Source: Nageia nagi (lineage: Eukaryota; Pinophyta). From it: a stretch of 64,000 nt of DNA. A model generated the notes under the pieces. It did not search any database and was not told the origin of the DNA. It saw only the letters and a list, made by a program, of their open reading frames with translations. A program made the position numbers and the translations under genes. Numbering within the stretch: position 1 is the stretch's first letter; each line of letters begins with the position of its first letter. The stretch lies in the NCBI GenBank assembly GCA_050084985.1, contig JBITNC010000001.1:73718001-73782000 (forward strand), written 5' to 3'. Below, piece by piece: positions 48,531 to 60,770 of this stretch.

Positions 48531-48589
48531 TATCATAATCAACACTATATAACAACAAAAAAAAGGGCCTATTAGAGGTGAAGTTGTCA

Positions 48590-50375
48590 TCACTAACAAA
48601 AGTTAAAACTTCACTCCCCCTTGAGGGCAACTTCACCAACCCGAGACAATCCCTAAGCTTGCTGAACTGAGCTTCAGGAAGGGGCTTGGTGAATAAATCA
48701 GTAGAGTTTATAGTAGATGGACAATACTCCAAGTGTATGATGTCATCTAGAACCTTCTCCCTGATAAAATGGGCTTGGATTTCCACATGTTTAGTTCTCT
48801 AATGGAACATAGGATTCTTAGCCAAAGAGATAGCCGATTGATTGTCTGAAGAAATAAGAGATGGACCATTTTGTTCATACCCAATTTTGTTTAGAATATG
48901 CCTCAACCAAATAGCTTCCTGGGTGGCAACAGACATGGCTCGATATTCAACTTTGGTGGTAGAAAGAGTTACAATAGGTTGCTTCTTGGAAGCCCAAGAG
49001 ATAGCACCTGAACCAATGCTGAACACATATGCAGAGGTTGATTTTCTATCATCTCTATCTCCCCCATAATCAGAATCTGAGAACCTAGAGAGAATAATCG
49101 AGGGCACTTTGGACTACTTAAGAGCAAGATTTTTTATCCCTGCCACATACCTCAAGATTTGCTTAACAACATTGAGGTGCTCAACATATAGTTTTTGCAT
49201 GAATCATGCCATCAGATTCATTGCAAAGCCAATATCAGGTCGAGAGATAGTCAGATATAGAAGACTACTAATCAATTGCCTATAAGCTGTAGCATCAGCC
49301 AACTGAGAATCTGAGCTCAAAGATATAATGATTCCAGGATAAATAAGTATTGCAACATATCTACACTCCTCCATTCCAAACTTTTGCAAGATGTCTGATA
49401 TATACTTAGATTGACTAAAATAAGTACAATCTTTATGTTGGTATACTTGCATCCCAAGATAGTAATGCAATAGACCTAGATCAGTCATTTCAAATGTTGC
49501 CTTCAGTTTGGATATGCACTTTTGGATGATTTCAATATTATTGCCAGTTATGAGAAGATCATCCACATAAAGGAGAATTAAGACCACGTCTTTTCCTTGA
49601 TTAGGTACATAGAGATCTGAGTCAGAGAAGCATTTGGAAAAACCAATATCTACAAAGAATCCTAAAATTTTCTTGTACCATGCTCTAGGTGCTTGCTTAA
49701 GTCCATACAAAGACTTCTTTAGCTTGCACACAAAAGACTCTTTACCTTCTAGAATAAATCCTTTTGGTTGATTCATGTAGATTTCTACATCCAAGTCACC
49801 ATTGAGAAATGCACTCTTGACATCAAGTTGAAAAACTTTCCATCCTTGAGTTTGAGAAAGAGCAAGGATTATCTTGACAGTAGGCATCTTGGCCACAGGA
49901 GCAAAGGTTTCCTCATAATCAATACCATATTTTTGAGTGAATCCTTTGGCCACTAACCTTGCTTTGTATTTTTCAATTTCTCCATCAGAATTGTACTTGA
50001 CCTTGTATATCCATTTATTTTCAATCACATTTTTCTCATTGGGATAAGGAACCAAACCCCAAGTTTCATTTTTCATGAGCACCTCATACTCAACTTTCAT
50101 AGCTTCCATCCAACACTCTTGCTTGGAAGCTTCTTTGAAGGTTTATGGTTCATTCTTATTATCAATTTTGGCAAATAAATATTTATTCAAGGTCATACTC
50201 CTTGGAATTCTCTGAGCTAGAGAATTTTGCTCTTATGGTGACTTCCCTACATTATCATCCAACCAGTTAGGTGCAGATGAAGAATCATCTGAATCAGACA
50301 CCTCAGCATGAGAAGTTGTATCCTCAGGAAGTTCATTGAACTTGACATCCTAGAAATAAAGACTATTTAACATAA
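48590..50375 (-). pseudogene. A2 pol: reverse transcriptase and RNase H
   Basis: The open piece 50109-49204 (301 codons) contains the RT with YVDD (LILLYVDDLLITGN) and the start of the connection. Stops follow: TGA at 49204-49206 where A1 has CGA, TAG near 49115 where A1 has a Tyr codon, and TAG at 48799-48801 where A1 has CAG. The RNase H pieces 49107-48799 and 48786-48590 keep [30 protein letters not shown] (Glu of the TEAEY motif now Lys-Val) and DLFTKPLPEAQF. Confidence 0.93.
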
Positions 50376-50800
50376 TAGTCGTTAAACTCATTGCTATTAT
50401 ACTCACCCCCATTATCAGATCTCAACATCTTGATCTTAAAATCAGTTTGATTTTCAACAAGAGCCTTGAAATCTTTAAACCTGTCAAAAGTTTGATCCTT
50501 GTGCTCAAGTAGATAACCAAATGTCATCCTGCTGAAGTCATTAATGAAGGTCAGAACATAAGAAGCTCCCCCTAGAGACTTAGTCTGAAACAGACCCATC
50601 AAATCTGAATGCACAAGTTGAAGAAGATGAGTAGCCTGAGTTGCCTTATCTTTTTCAAACTTTTGCCTATTCATCTTTCCTAGAATGCACCTTTCATAGA
50701 GACCAATTGTGGGTGAAATATTAGGTAAACCTTCCATAAGTTCTTGATTTTTCATATCTTGAATACTCTTGTGGTTAAGGTGCCCTAATCATTGATGCCA
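50363..50800 (-). pseudogene. A2 pol: integrase, 3' half deleted
   Basis: 50755-50363 matches the first two-thirds of the A1 integrase core (HSDLMGLFQTKSLGG, LRSDNGGEYNSNEF), with both catalytic Asp. The catalytic Glu region and C-terminal part, present in A1 at about 14640-14256, are missing. The sequence jumps at ~50366-50372 to the linker before RT. This integrase could not work. Confidence 0.93.
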
Positions 50801-52137
50801 AAGATTACCCTTTGAATAAACATTTGCAGCAAGACACATCTTTGAAGGAACTTGATCCACAATATAAAGGTCATCCTTTACTGATCCTTTCATCAAGGTG
50901 GCAAGTCCTTTCTTAACACACTAGGAGTGTGAGGTAAACTCAAATGAGTATCCTTTCCTTGTAATCTGAATTACGGAGATAAGATTCATCCTTAGTTTAG
51001 GCACATAAAAGACATTATCAAGAACCTTTCCATGAATCTTCACACTCCCTATTCCTTGAACATCAAGGACTGAATTATCACCTATCACAATTGCATCCTT
51101 CTTGTACTTATGAAAGTTTTCAAACTTATCCTTTTCATAACACATGTGATTAGTGCATCCTGAATCAACAATCCAATCATTTGAAATAGTTTGAGTCACT
51201 GAGTAGTAGGCAACAGTAGCAGCATGCTTGTTCTTCTTTTTATTATTGAAATTTTTCACATTTGCATTTCCCTTACCTTTTTCAGCAAATTTCTTTTTAT
51301 GACAATCATACTCTTTATGACCAAAGATGCCACAAAAGTTACAATTTCCATCAAACTTTTCCTTAGGTTTTGATTGCTTGATCCAGCTTTGTCATTCCTT
51401 TGCTTGAAGTTGCCATTATTGTTGCCCTTTTTCTCATGCTTCCTGAAGGTAGATGAGGATTTGTTATCTTTGGATTTATAATGATTGAACTTCTTCTTGA
51501 AAGGAGTTTTGGTTGCTCCTAAAGCAATGTGATTGTCCTTTGGAGAAAAGTTCAACATTTTCTTCTTCAAAGTTTCCTCATGCTTCAGAAGGAGTCTAGA
51601 AAGGTTATCAAGAGAGATGACATCTTCTTCATCATCGAGCCTAGTTTCCATAACTATGACAAAGTTACTAAACTTTGTAGAAAGGATTTGAAGAATGATG
51701 AAGACCATGAACTCATCATTGATCCAGTTGCACCCACAGCCAACCAATTGTGTCCTGAGGTCAATGATTTTGTTCAAGTAAATAGAAGCAGTTTCATCTT
51801 CACCTTGACGATATTGCAACAACTTTTGTAAAATAGTGAACCTCCTTGAAAATTTTGACCTAAGGTAAATTTTCTTTAGCCTATCCCAAGCTTCCTTTAC
51901 TAATGTTGAAGAAGAGATCATGAGTACATCATCTGAAACTGCACAATAAATCATTAAAGTTGCTAACTCATTCTTTGAGTTGTAGATTTCAAGAGCCTTC
52001 TCATCTGTAGGAGCGACCAAGTCTTCATTAACTGTCTACCATAGCTTTCTTGCTTGTAACTCAGCTTTCATACGAGGTTCCCATATGCCAAAGTTGGAAC
52101 CATTGAGTATATGCTTGGGTATGAAGGTTTCAACCAT
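50801..52137 (-). pseudogene. A2 gag, zinc knuckle and protease
   Basis: Gag ATG is at 52137. TAG at 52036-52038 replaces CAG of A1 (RKLWQTV). 52020-51256 is then open (254 codons) and is intact where A1 has its gag stop. It lacks one Leu codon (DDVLMISS), and a one-base loss near 51375 shifts it just before the zinc knuckle, so the knuckle is read in another frame. Protease 51259-50921 keeps DWIVDSGCTNHMC. It ends in TAG at 50921-50923 where A1 has TGG (HSWCVK). Confidence 0.93.
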
Positions 52138-52139
52138 TG

Positions 52140-54857
52140 CTACACAAAAGTAAATAAGCAAGAAGAATGAATAAATTTCTACAATTTACCATATATACAA
52201 ATCAAACATTGATAAGTAAACATGTCCCACATGTGCAAACTTATAAACCAAGATCCGTAGAAGGATAAAGTTGAGGTTGTTTTCTTGTATAGAATTAGGC
52301 CTTCACCTAGATGCCCACAAAGTGGAGCCCAAGTACTACCAGTCCTCAACCAGTTCACCTTGGTCAGTAATATACTCTCTCAAGGAGAAGTACCAACTAT
52401 TTTCCAAGGATCCGACGTATGTTGGACCGACCATTTTAATTATCTTGTTTAAGGTTTTCAAGTTTTCCTCCTAGGTTATCAGGATAATCCTTGAATGGAT
52501 GTGCGGACATGTGGTATCACTACACACATGCCTGTCCACCTAATAGAGTTATGTCCAATCCAACAAAGGTCTTAGGGGAAATTAAGATAGATTTACCACC
52601 ACTTGGTTCTTTGGACTAAAAAGGTTCCAGTCTACCCTATCCTCCCCTTGTGGCTCCCCAAACAAGTCATGTTGTGGAAAAGTACATGCAAATGTGTTCA
52701 TTTTAGGGGTTAATTTCAATATTTTGCATTTTGCAAGTATAAAGCAATTATGCAAAAATATAAAGGAATGTATTAAAAATACATCATCCACAAGAACTTG
52801 AAATACTAACCCCTAAAGGACATTTTTACATTTTGCATACTTGCTCAAGTTCATAAATTCATTCAACACTTTAATGAATTTAAGAAAGGCTAAGTCCTAC
52901 TTAGCATTAATCCATTCATTAATTTTTTTAAAAAATTGCATAAGTTCTATACTTAGCATGAATTCATTTTTAAATGTTCTAAGTCCTACTCATGACTAGT
53001 AAAACGAAATGCCATAAATCACTTAGCAAAGAATGCCTAGGGTTTATTCATAACTTAACATTTAATGAATAAGTCCATTCATACTTGGCATAAATCATGA
53101 ATTCATAGACAATGCTTAAGTCCTACTTTAGCATTAGTTTAAGTATTTAGAGAATTAAAAAAATGCACAAGTTAAGCATTAACAAACTTGACATTTAATG
53201 ACTTCAAAAAAGGCACTATAAGCATTTAATTTGAACTTAAAGAAAGAAAATTTTAGAAATACTTGATCATGTAGCTCCAAAAAATTTCCTTTTTTTTTTT
53301 TTTAGGTAAGAAAAATATCATGCTCATAAAACTTATGGAGAAAAGAGACTTTAATTTTGGACAACCACATCTTGCAAGAGGTAAGGTGTTTACCTATCAA
53401 AACTTTATGAGGATTGACTATCATGCTCAATAAAATTAAATTAGCCTCCTTTTTGGAAAAACAAACTTCTACCCAACAAAGTTTGACTTCAAATAATTAA
53501 TGCTTCGTACCAAAAAATTAAAGCATTAGAGTGACTTTGCAAAGAATACAAAAAAAAATTTCCAACTCAAAAATTAATGCATTATCTCTCATCCAACAAG
53601 AAGTTGTTGAAAAGTTTGTTGTTTTTAATGAAGAGAGGTAAAAAAAATGTTGATAAACATGTAAAAAAAAGGAAAAAAAAGGGGCGCTGCTAAGGGCTCA
53701 GTCAACGAGGGAGCAACGTGAGTCCCCCTTATTCAGGTGAGCACAGTGGATAAACAAGTAGCACGAAGGGCAGCATAAGTGCGAGTGGAAGGAGAGGGAA
53801 GCACACAAAGGAGTGTACCTCTGTAGGGGAATGGAGTCCAATTGTCCGTGGCCCCTAAGTGGTTGTTCTCGCATCGCAACCATGGCAGTAAGACCTTTCC
53901 ACTTTCCCACATAGAGAGAATAGCTTTGTATGGAGCCTAAGGTAAAAAGGGCACCCACGAAGCAACCATGAGAAGCTAGGGGCAGAGCAATCAATGAGAT
54001 GTTGGGGGCGGATTAGTCACATGGAGCTAGGGATTGAGCAATTGCTAGGAGCTGAAGGGCGGAGGAGAGGACATAGCGAGGAGAAACCTTGTGAGGGCTT
54101 GGATAGGCCACAAGGGTTGAGCTAACAAAAAACATAGAAAGGGACTAGGATTGTACGCATTGCTCAGCTACACAAGGAGAGAGGCTATGAAGGAGAGGCG
54201 TAGGAGAGGAGTAGAGGCTAGGTGATGAGGAGTCATGCAAAGGTCATAGTGTCAGTAGGCTGTGATAGTAGAGAAGTGGTAGGCCATGGGTTTCGGTGGT
54301 CAGCTGGGTGGTAGACAGGGGGTGACCCAGGCTCTTTCATCAAAATCTGCTATATCGAACCCCTCCCTTATGGGATTTCTCAGATTACATATAGCTAGCG
54401 ATTTTCTTGCTTTATCCCAATTAATCCAATAGATTAGGGATTAGACAGCCCCTTGTTATCATTAAATTAATTTCCTTCCCATATGAATATAGTACAAGGA
54501 ATATTTTTCCTCTTTTAGTATTAAAATTATAAATGCAACCTTTTATTTAACATTTCTACAAATAACTCCCTTTTTGTTAGTAAAAAAAAATTTTGCATGT
54601 AGATTTGAAGAAGAAGTTTTTTTTACTTAAACTTTGATATAGTAAAACCTCAAAAAAAAGGTATATGCCAAATTATAACAATATAATAGGCATTTTAACA
54701 AGTTTCAACTAACAATAAGACATGTTAGTATAAAAAAATGCAACTAAATATATTGTTATTTTGAGCAAATTTATCGTAAACAAGGATTATCATAACACAA
54801 AATATGTTAGTAATCCAAGATAAAGTGGAGTAAGATTATAGTTTGAATAACTTTTAC
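52140..54857 (-). other. A2 leader with intron-like borders
   Basis: In sense it begins GTGAG|GTAAAAG at 54857 and ends TTTACTTTTGTGTAG|CAATGG at 52140: a good 5' splice site, a pyrimidine-rich tract and AG, with the gag ATG two bases further on. The 18-bp remnant in A1 keeps the same borders. The leader holds an array of ACTTAGCAT-like words (52860-53230), homopolymer runs and a GC-rich patch (53690-54350). The frames inside match nothing known. Confidence 0.6.
53690..54350. other. GC-rich, CpG-containing patch in the A2 leader
   Basis: About 650 bp with high G on the plus strand (C-rich in sense) and many CpG, amid AT-rich leader. A minus-strand frame of 98 codons (53994-53698) is open but has no recognisable feature. 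It corresponds in position and strand bias to the C-rich patch of A3. Confidence 0.6.
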
Positions 54858-54962
54858 CTCACAATGGAGTGAAAGATGGAGAATGAGGACCTTCAAGTTG
54901 AAGATGAAAAGCCTCAACACCAAGGATGTAGAGAGGAGCCTCCAACCTGCTCTGATACTAAT
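54858..54962 (-). other. A2 PBS and first leader exon-like segment
   Basis: Sense: ATTAGTATCAGAGCAGG next to the LTR, then ~90 bases that align with the A1 leader (CTTGGTGTTGAGGC, CTCCATCTTTCAC, TTGTGAGGTAAA). Confidence 0.85.
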
Positions 54963-55451
54963 TGATGGAATTAGTTTTACACTAATCCTCAAGGTCCAAG
55001 ACTATAGGAAACTTAATCATTCAACATATACAAGCTAATAACACCATTCACATAAGATAACACCAATATAAGTGGTTCCTCCCTCCTTAGGAGTACATCC
55101 ACAACTAGATCTCAATTCTCAAACTATGCACCCTCTTACTACAATTCCTTTCTCTCCTACACAAACTAGTAGAGTAATCTTACTCAAAATCTAAGTGATA
55201 TTACAAGAGGAGAGGCCCTCTATTTATAGCATGAGAGCACCTCCCTAACCTCCCTTTAACCCAAGGATAAGGTTAGGGTTACAATAAATATATTACCTAA
55301 CTTTAACCTACCAACTAACCACATGGTAAGGTCAAAGTTTACATAATAAAGAATTCAATTAATCCCTTAAGGTATCTAAATATCCTTTAAGTGATTAATT
55401 GAATTTACAAGGAGTTTAGATATTCACAATATTTCATTACAAATTCTAACA
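54963..55451 (-). repeat. A2 5' LTR
   Basis: 489 bp, pair of 47370-47851. It has a TATA box TATAAATAG on the minus strand at 55228-55220. Confidence 0.93.
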
Positions 55452-57427
55452 AGGTAATGTTAATTATAATCCCATCAACTTTATATGTATGAAGACTGCA
55501 TCATGGAAAAATGTATATGCTTTAAATTTTTTTGTAAAAATATTTTTACTAGAATAAAAATATAATTCTTGAATGTTCATAGTATGAATCTATCCCATGA
55601 CCTCTTTAATATTTAAGGCTATCAAAATTCCTATATTATTTGTATAGAAAGAGTCAAATGTAATCAATTGTATTGAGTTGACTATTTATATGTATTTAGT
55701 AGTATTGTAAGAATCAAAGATGCTATGGTGTGATAACCTATTAAGGTTATGACATGACTTATTGTGAATAATAGACCTTGTTATGAAGTAAGGATATCAT
55801 GGTCTTAAATTCTAAAAGTATTTCTTTCTAGTTATGGTGAAACAAATGATAGAGTTAAATAGAAAGATTTAAAATAGGAAGCCAACACCATGGAATTTAA
55901 GTACATTAGCTTATTATGGATATCATGTTATAATATTGGAAATAAATATATCTTAATGGAAGACATAAGTCCATGGCTTGAATGTTTTCATATCATAGTC
56001 TAAGCAATGATGTATAGAAACAAATAGGTTTTCAAAAAAATAGATAAAAGTATAATCACTATCAAGAAAACATATTCCTCTTAGCATTTTGACATACCAA
56101 GTTGAGATTAGCTAGGGGTTCATTATGTCTAAAATTATGGGAAATTTAGATGACAGGTTTAATATACTAAAAGAATAATGAGGGGAATGTCAATTTGGAA
56201 TAATAAAAAGTATCATTCAACTAATATAACTAGGCATACTAAATGAACTAGTAAACCAGAGTAATTATTTGAAAATTCATCGATCATTAAATAAATAGAA
56301 CTTGGATAATGAGAAGAGAAGTAGACAAACTATTGTTGTCATAACTTTAGTAGGAGTAGCTACCTTTAGATTCATCTCAAGACTTGTTATTATTCTTTGG
56401 TAAGTATTGTACTTTTAAAGTATTATTCTCTTTATCTTGTCATGTATGTGGTATGATTGGAATGATGCACTATTGCATATTCTATGCTGGCTTCATGAAT
56501 AAGATTTATTTGTCTCATCTCATGCATGTTTGATATAATTATTACCATTTCATAGTCAATTATTATATATTTCAATTAATTCATTATGGTTTATTTGTAA
56601 TGCAATAATTAGATTGTAAAAATATCATACTACTTGTATTATTCAAGCACATAGAGCTAGAACATTGATAATTGGTTTGGAATAAATTATCTCTAGCAAT
56701 GTTAGTGTGGGAATGATTTTTATTTTATAACATCTGATATAAAATGACTAGAATAAATAAACTACTTGAGCATATTATTTAATATCCATAAATCCCTAAT
56801 ATATGGGCAAATGGATGTTAAACATCATGGTGAGCATAGCCAATAAATATGGGAAGCCTATTGTCTCATACCCTCAATAGGTTATTAGATGAGGTTAGCA
56901 TTTGATATAACTGTAGTTACCAGGTGATAGTAACTAGTAGTCATGCCTTTTATGTTTATTGAAAATAGGAGTATGATCACTATTCCATAGGAGCCTTACT
57001 CATATCATATGGAAGATTTAATAGGATAATCTATCTGCACCTATGATTTAGAGGGTTACACATTAGGTGAGGATGAATAACCTTGTGGATGAGCATTCTC
57101 TTAGGTGATATGGGTCCCAAGTAGAAAACCGTAACATCATGGCCAAAATATCCATTACACAATTCATGAATAGTAATGGTGGGATCATCAATATGGCATT
57201 TTTCAATGGGGTAAGCATTATGAAGTGAACACTACAAGTTTTTTATCAAGGTTGATTAATATAGATTTGACCAATCTTGCCATGTGGATGTTGACTAGCT
57301 AGCAAAATTGATATACTCATGTGGATCACCTTATCTATTCCTAGACCATTCGAGTGTTCAAATCAAATAAAAAAATATGTCTAAAATTTTAGGATTTTAT
57401 GAAGTTGGGATTAGGTGAAGGGATACA
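55452..57427 (+). repeat. 3' part of a long LTR of the chromovirus (5' copy)
   Basis: Non-coding. It ends GGATTAGGTGAAGGGATACA at 57427, directly before a perfect PBS, so at least its right part is LTR. Where it starts is unclear. It may continue across the A2 insertion into 45484-47369. Confidence 0.55.
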
Positions 57428-57428
57428 T

Positions 57429-57440
57429 TGGTATCAGAGC
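57429..57440 (+). other. Chromovirus primer-binding site
   Basis: TGGTATCAGAGC, exact complement of the initiator-Met tRNA 3' end, one base after the LTR. Confidence 0.85.
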
Positions 57441-57879
57441 ATCAAGTTTAGATTCTCAAGCTTATGGTCTACAACTCTTTTTATATAAGAGTTTAGGAGA
57501 TTGATATGAGTATGCTTGAGCCTAATTATAACACCATTTTGTGGGATCATATTGTTGCACCACCAAGATGTGTAATAAGATCTTCTAGTAACCTATAACA
57601 AGGTGTAGTATGTAGCCTCCATGTGAATGCTAATGCAAGGGAAAACATAAAAAATATTAGAGGTTAGAATGTGAGGAACTAAAACATGAGAAATACAAAT
57701 CAAAGAGCATCTAATAAAAATGAAACTAAGAGTTATGTAAGTCATTTCACTAGGAATAATGATGGTGAGGAAGCCATCAAGAAGTTGTAAGAACAAGTAG
57801 TAGAACAATAGGAACTTATCAATAATATACTAAATCAATGAGTTGGTCTTTAGTAGTATGAACATGTTACTGTAGAAGT

Positions 57880-58780
57880 AGCAATTTAAGGTGAAAATGA
57901 TCAAACTAAGGCCAAGATTGAGAAGGAGCTTGCCTTAGATCTTAGGAAAGGACATATCCCAAAATTTAATGGTAAGTTAGAAGGTGAGCAGAATGAGGTC
58001 TACTTAGAAGAAGTAGAGAAAAAATTCTCTATGAAGAACTTATCTCCCAAGACCAAGACTATGTGGGCTACCTATAATTGTTTTAGGACATTGCATTAGA
58101 ATGGTGGAATTTATATAAAATTTAGCATGAGATCCAATATCTTAAGTGGTAGGAATTTGTTGCAACCTTTCATAAAAGATTCATACCACAACTATATTAT
58201 AATATGAAGTATGAGGAATATTATACTCTGCAACAAGGATCCATGAGTGTGTAGAGCTACCACTAGAAAATTATCAAGCTACTTAAATATGTTCCTAAAG
58301 ATAAGAATCATATGAAGGTTCATAGATTCCTTATTGGTCTAGACCTCAAAATCAATATTGTGGTAAATGTGTTAAGCCTTAAGATGCTTGAGAAAGCATA
58401 TGACCTTGTGAAGAGAGAAAAGAGTAGTATGGACATTAAGAAACATTTTATGAACTATAATCTTCTAGATGAAAAGGATAAGGAAATCTATCAAAAGAAT
58501 AAATATAAAGGATTATTGAAATGGGAAAAGGAACAAAAGGCCCAACAACCAAGTAATAAGAAGATCAAATATAATAATCATAATGGTCATAAAAATGATA
58601 GTCTACCCAAGTTTGAGAAAAGGTCATTTGGCAACAAAATCAACAAAAAGAATAATTTTGAGCAGAAAAATAAATAATTCTGAAAATAGAATTATCACCA
58701 TGGTAATGAAAGCCAAGAATCTAGGAACCACAATCAAGGGTTTCTAGATAAAAGAGATATTCCCAAGGATAAGCTCTTTT
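57880..58780 (+). pseudogene. Chromovirus gag
   Basis: Begins around FNGKLEGEQNEVYLEEVEKK with the retrotransposon-gag pattern (KTKTMWATY, later FHKRF-like). An open piece at 58312-58677 (121 codons) holds VHRFLIGLDLKINIVV and a Lys-rich C-terminal region. No zinc knuckle remains readable. Confidence 0.75.
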
Positions 58781-58949
58781 GAAATAGAAAAGAGCTCCTA
58801 AAGATAGATGTTGGAACTATAGTAGTTTCCATTGGAGATAGATAACCTAAAAAGCATCATATTTTATAGCTACAAGATTTGCATAGACTAGAGGACAAGC
58901 CACTCCCCTACAAATATCAAGTAAATAATTAACAAATATTTAAATATTT

Positions 58950-59330
58950 TGTTATATTATGTTGCTATAGATAGTTTCATTTCTAATTCTTTAATTAAAT
59001 ATACTCCTAGGATACAAGAATTTATGACAAATGGATGGCAAGTGGATTTTCAAGCTAGACAAAAATACCCTATTAGATAGTATTTTAGAGACATTAAAAT
59101 AGAATTACCTAAGGGATATACTATTTTGAACTTGTATGTGGATCCATTATCTTCTTATGATATAATTTTTCTCATGGATTATTTAATGACTCATAAAGCC
59201 TTAATCAAATTTTAGGAAAGATTAGTCAAGAATATTGATGAGTCCCAAATAAGACATAAGGTTTATAGTTATCAAGGACCTTTTGAACCCTATTTAGACA
59301 CAAACTTGCAAGTAAAAAGAAGCATAAGAA
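58950..59330 (+). pseudogene. Chromovirus protease
   Basis: LPKGYTILNLYVDPLSSYDIIFLMDY followed by THKALIKF matches the C-terminal half of gypsy aspartic proteases (family DVILGMDWL..HKA). The catalytic DSG is not readable. Confidence 0.65.
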
Positions 59331-60240
59331 AAAGTGAGATGATATATGTAGTCAAGGTTAAGGATGTGGAACAAAATGAGAAGGATACAAAGGTATTAAA
59401 TAAGTACCCTTTGCTAAGGAAAAATCAATATATATTCCTTGATGATCTAATAGGTTTTCCTCCAAAATGAGAATTTAATTTCTAAATAGATTTGATACTT
59501 GAAGCAAAGCCTATTTCCAAAACTCTATATAGAATGAATACCATTGAAATGTAGGATTTGAAAGTAAAATTGCAAAATATTTTAGAAAAGGGTTTAATTA
59601 AGCCTAGTATATCTTCATGGGGTGATTCGATGCTATTTCTAAAGAAGAAGGATGGTACCTTAAGGTTATGTAGTGATTATAGATTTCTAAACAAAGTTGC
59701 TATCAAAAATAAGTATCCACTACCTATGATTGATTATTTATTTTATCAAATTAAGGATGTTATTGTCTTTTATAAAATAAATTCCAAATCAAAATATCAT
59801 TAATTGAAGATTAAGAGTTCATATACTCACAAGATAGCTTTAAAAACTAGGTACTAGCATTATGAGTTTGTTTTACTACCCTTAGGGTTAATCAATGCCC
59901 ATGTAACTTTCATGAATTCAATGAATAGTGTATATCAAGAGTATATCAATAAATTTGTGTTTGCATTTCTTAATGACATTCTTATATATTCAATAAATGA
60001 GGAGGGGCATAACTATAATTTAATATTTTCCTTACAAGTATTAAGGAAAAATCAATTATATCAAAAATTATAAAAATATGACTTTTATGTTTCATAAATT
60101 AAGTACCTAGATTGTATTATTTCTACAAATAGGATCTTAGTTGATCATAAAAAAAAGGAAGCAAGAATGAGTTATCTTGCACCAAGAAATATGAATGAGA
60201 TAAGAAGTTTTCTAAAGCTAGTTGGCTATTATTGAAGGTT
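59331..60240 (+). pseudogene. Chromovirus reverse transcriptase
   Basis: 59558-59803 is open: [37 protein letters not shown] and NKYPLPMID, the canonical gypsy RT start. Further on come LPLGLINAHVTFM and, near 59965, FAFLNDILIYS, where YIDDILIYS is expected, so the catalytic Asp pair is lost. Confidence 0.85.
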
Positions 60241-60770
60241 TACTAAGGTCTTATAAAAATAGCCAATCCCATAACTAGCCTTTAGAAAAAGAATAAATTT
60301 TTCAAGTGGATAGAAAAATGTGAGAAAACTTTTGCTACCCTAAAAGAGAAGCTTACTACTACACTTGTACTCACTATCCTCAATCCACATGGTGATTTTG
60401 AGTATGCAAAGAAGCTTCATTGGAAGGATTGACTCGTGTTTTTTCACATAATGATAAAACATTAACATATGAATCCAAGAAATTGAGAAACCATAAGCTG
60501 AATTATGCAACTCATGACCTTGTGTTGGTAGCAGTAGTTCATGCACTAAAAATGTGTAGGCATTATCTTTTGGGAAAACCTTTCAAACTTGATATAGAGA
60601 ATTAAAGTTTGAAGTATTTGTTGATCCAACCAGAATTAAATACCCAAAAAAAGGGACTAGATGGAGTTCCTAGCTAAGTATAACTTTAGTATTGAATACA
60701 TCAAAGGTAAAGAGGATAAGGTAGCAGATGCCCTAAGTCATCAAGTCCATTTTATTTTTTTGATTAAGTA
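60241..60770 (+). pseudogene. Chromovirus RNase H
   Basis: 60420-60605 is open (NDKTLTYESKKLRNHKLNYA, HALKMCRHYLLGKPF). It is followed by YNFSIEYIKGKEDKVADALS near 60680, the standard gypsy RNase H end. Frameshifts occur on both sides. Confidence 0.8.

Larger units (their letters stand above)
47370..55451 (-). mobile_element. Ty1/copia retrotransposon A2 (family A, integrase end deleted)
   Basis: 8,082 bp, minus strand. LTRs are 47370-47851 (482 bp) and 54963-55451 (489 bp). By eye they differ at about eight bases plus a 7-bp deletion in the left copy, so A2 is older than A1. It has PBS TAGTATCAGAGC (one change from the tRNA match), a polypurine tract identical to A1's, and the same gag-pol and 3' UTR, plus a 2.7 kb leader absent from A1. 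Five in-frame stops, a frameshift and a ~380-bp deletion inactivate pol. Confidence 0.95.

Noticed and set aside
53698-53994. 98-codon frame in the A2 leader as a captured host exon
   Set aside because: It is open only in a short GC-rich patch, shows no recognisable domain, and I could not find a matching frame in A3.
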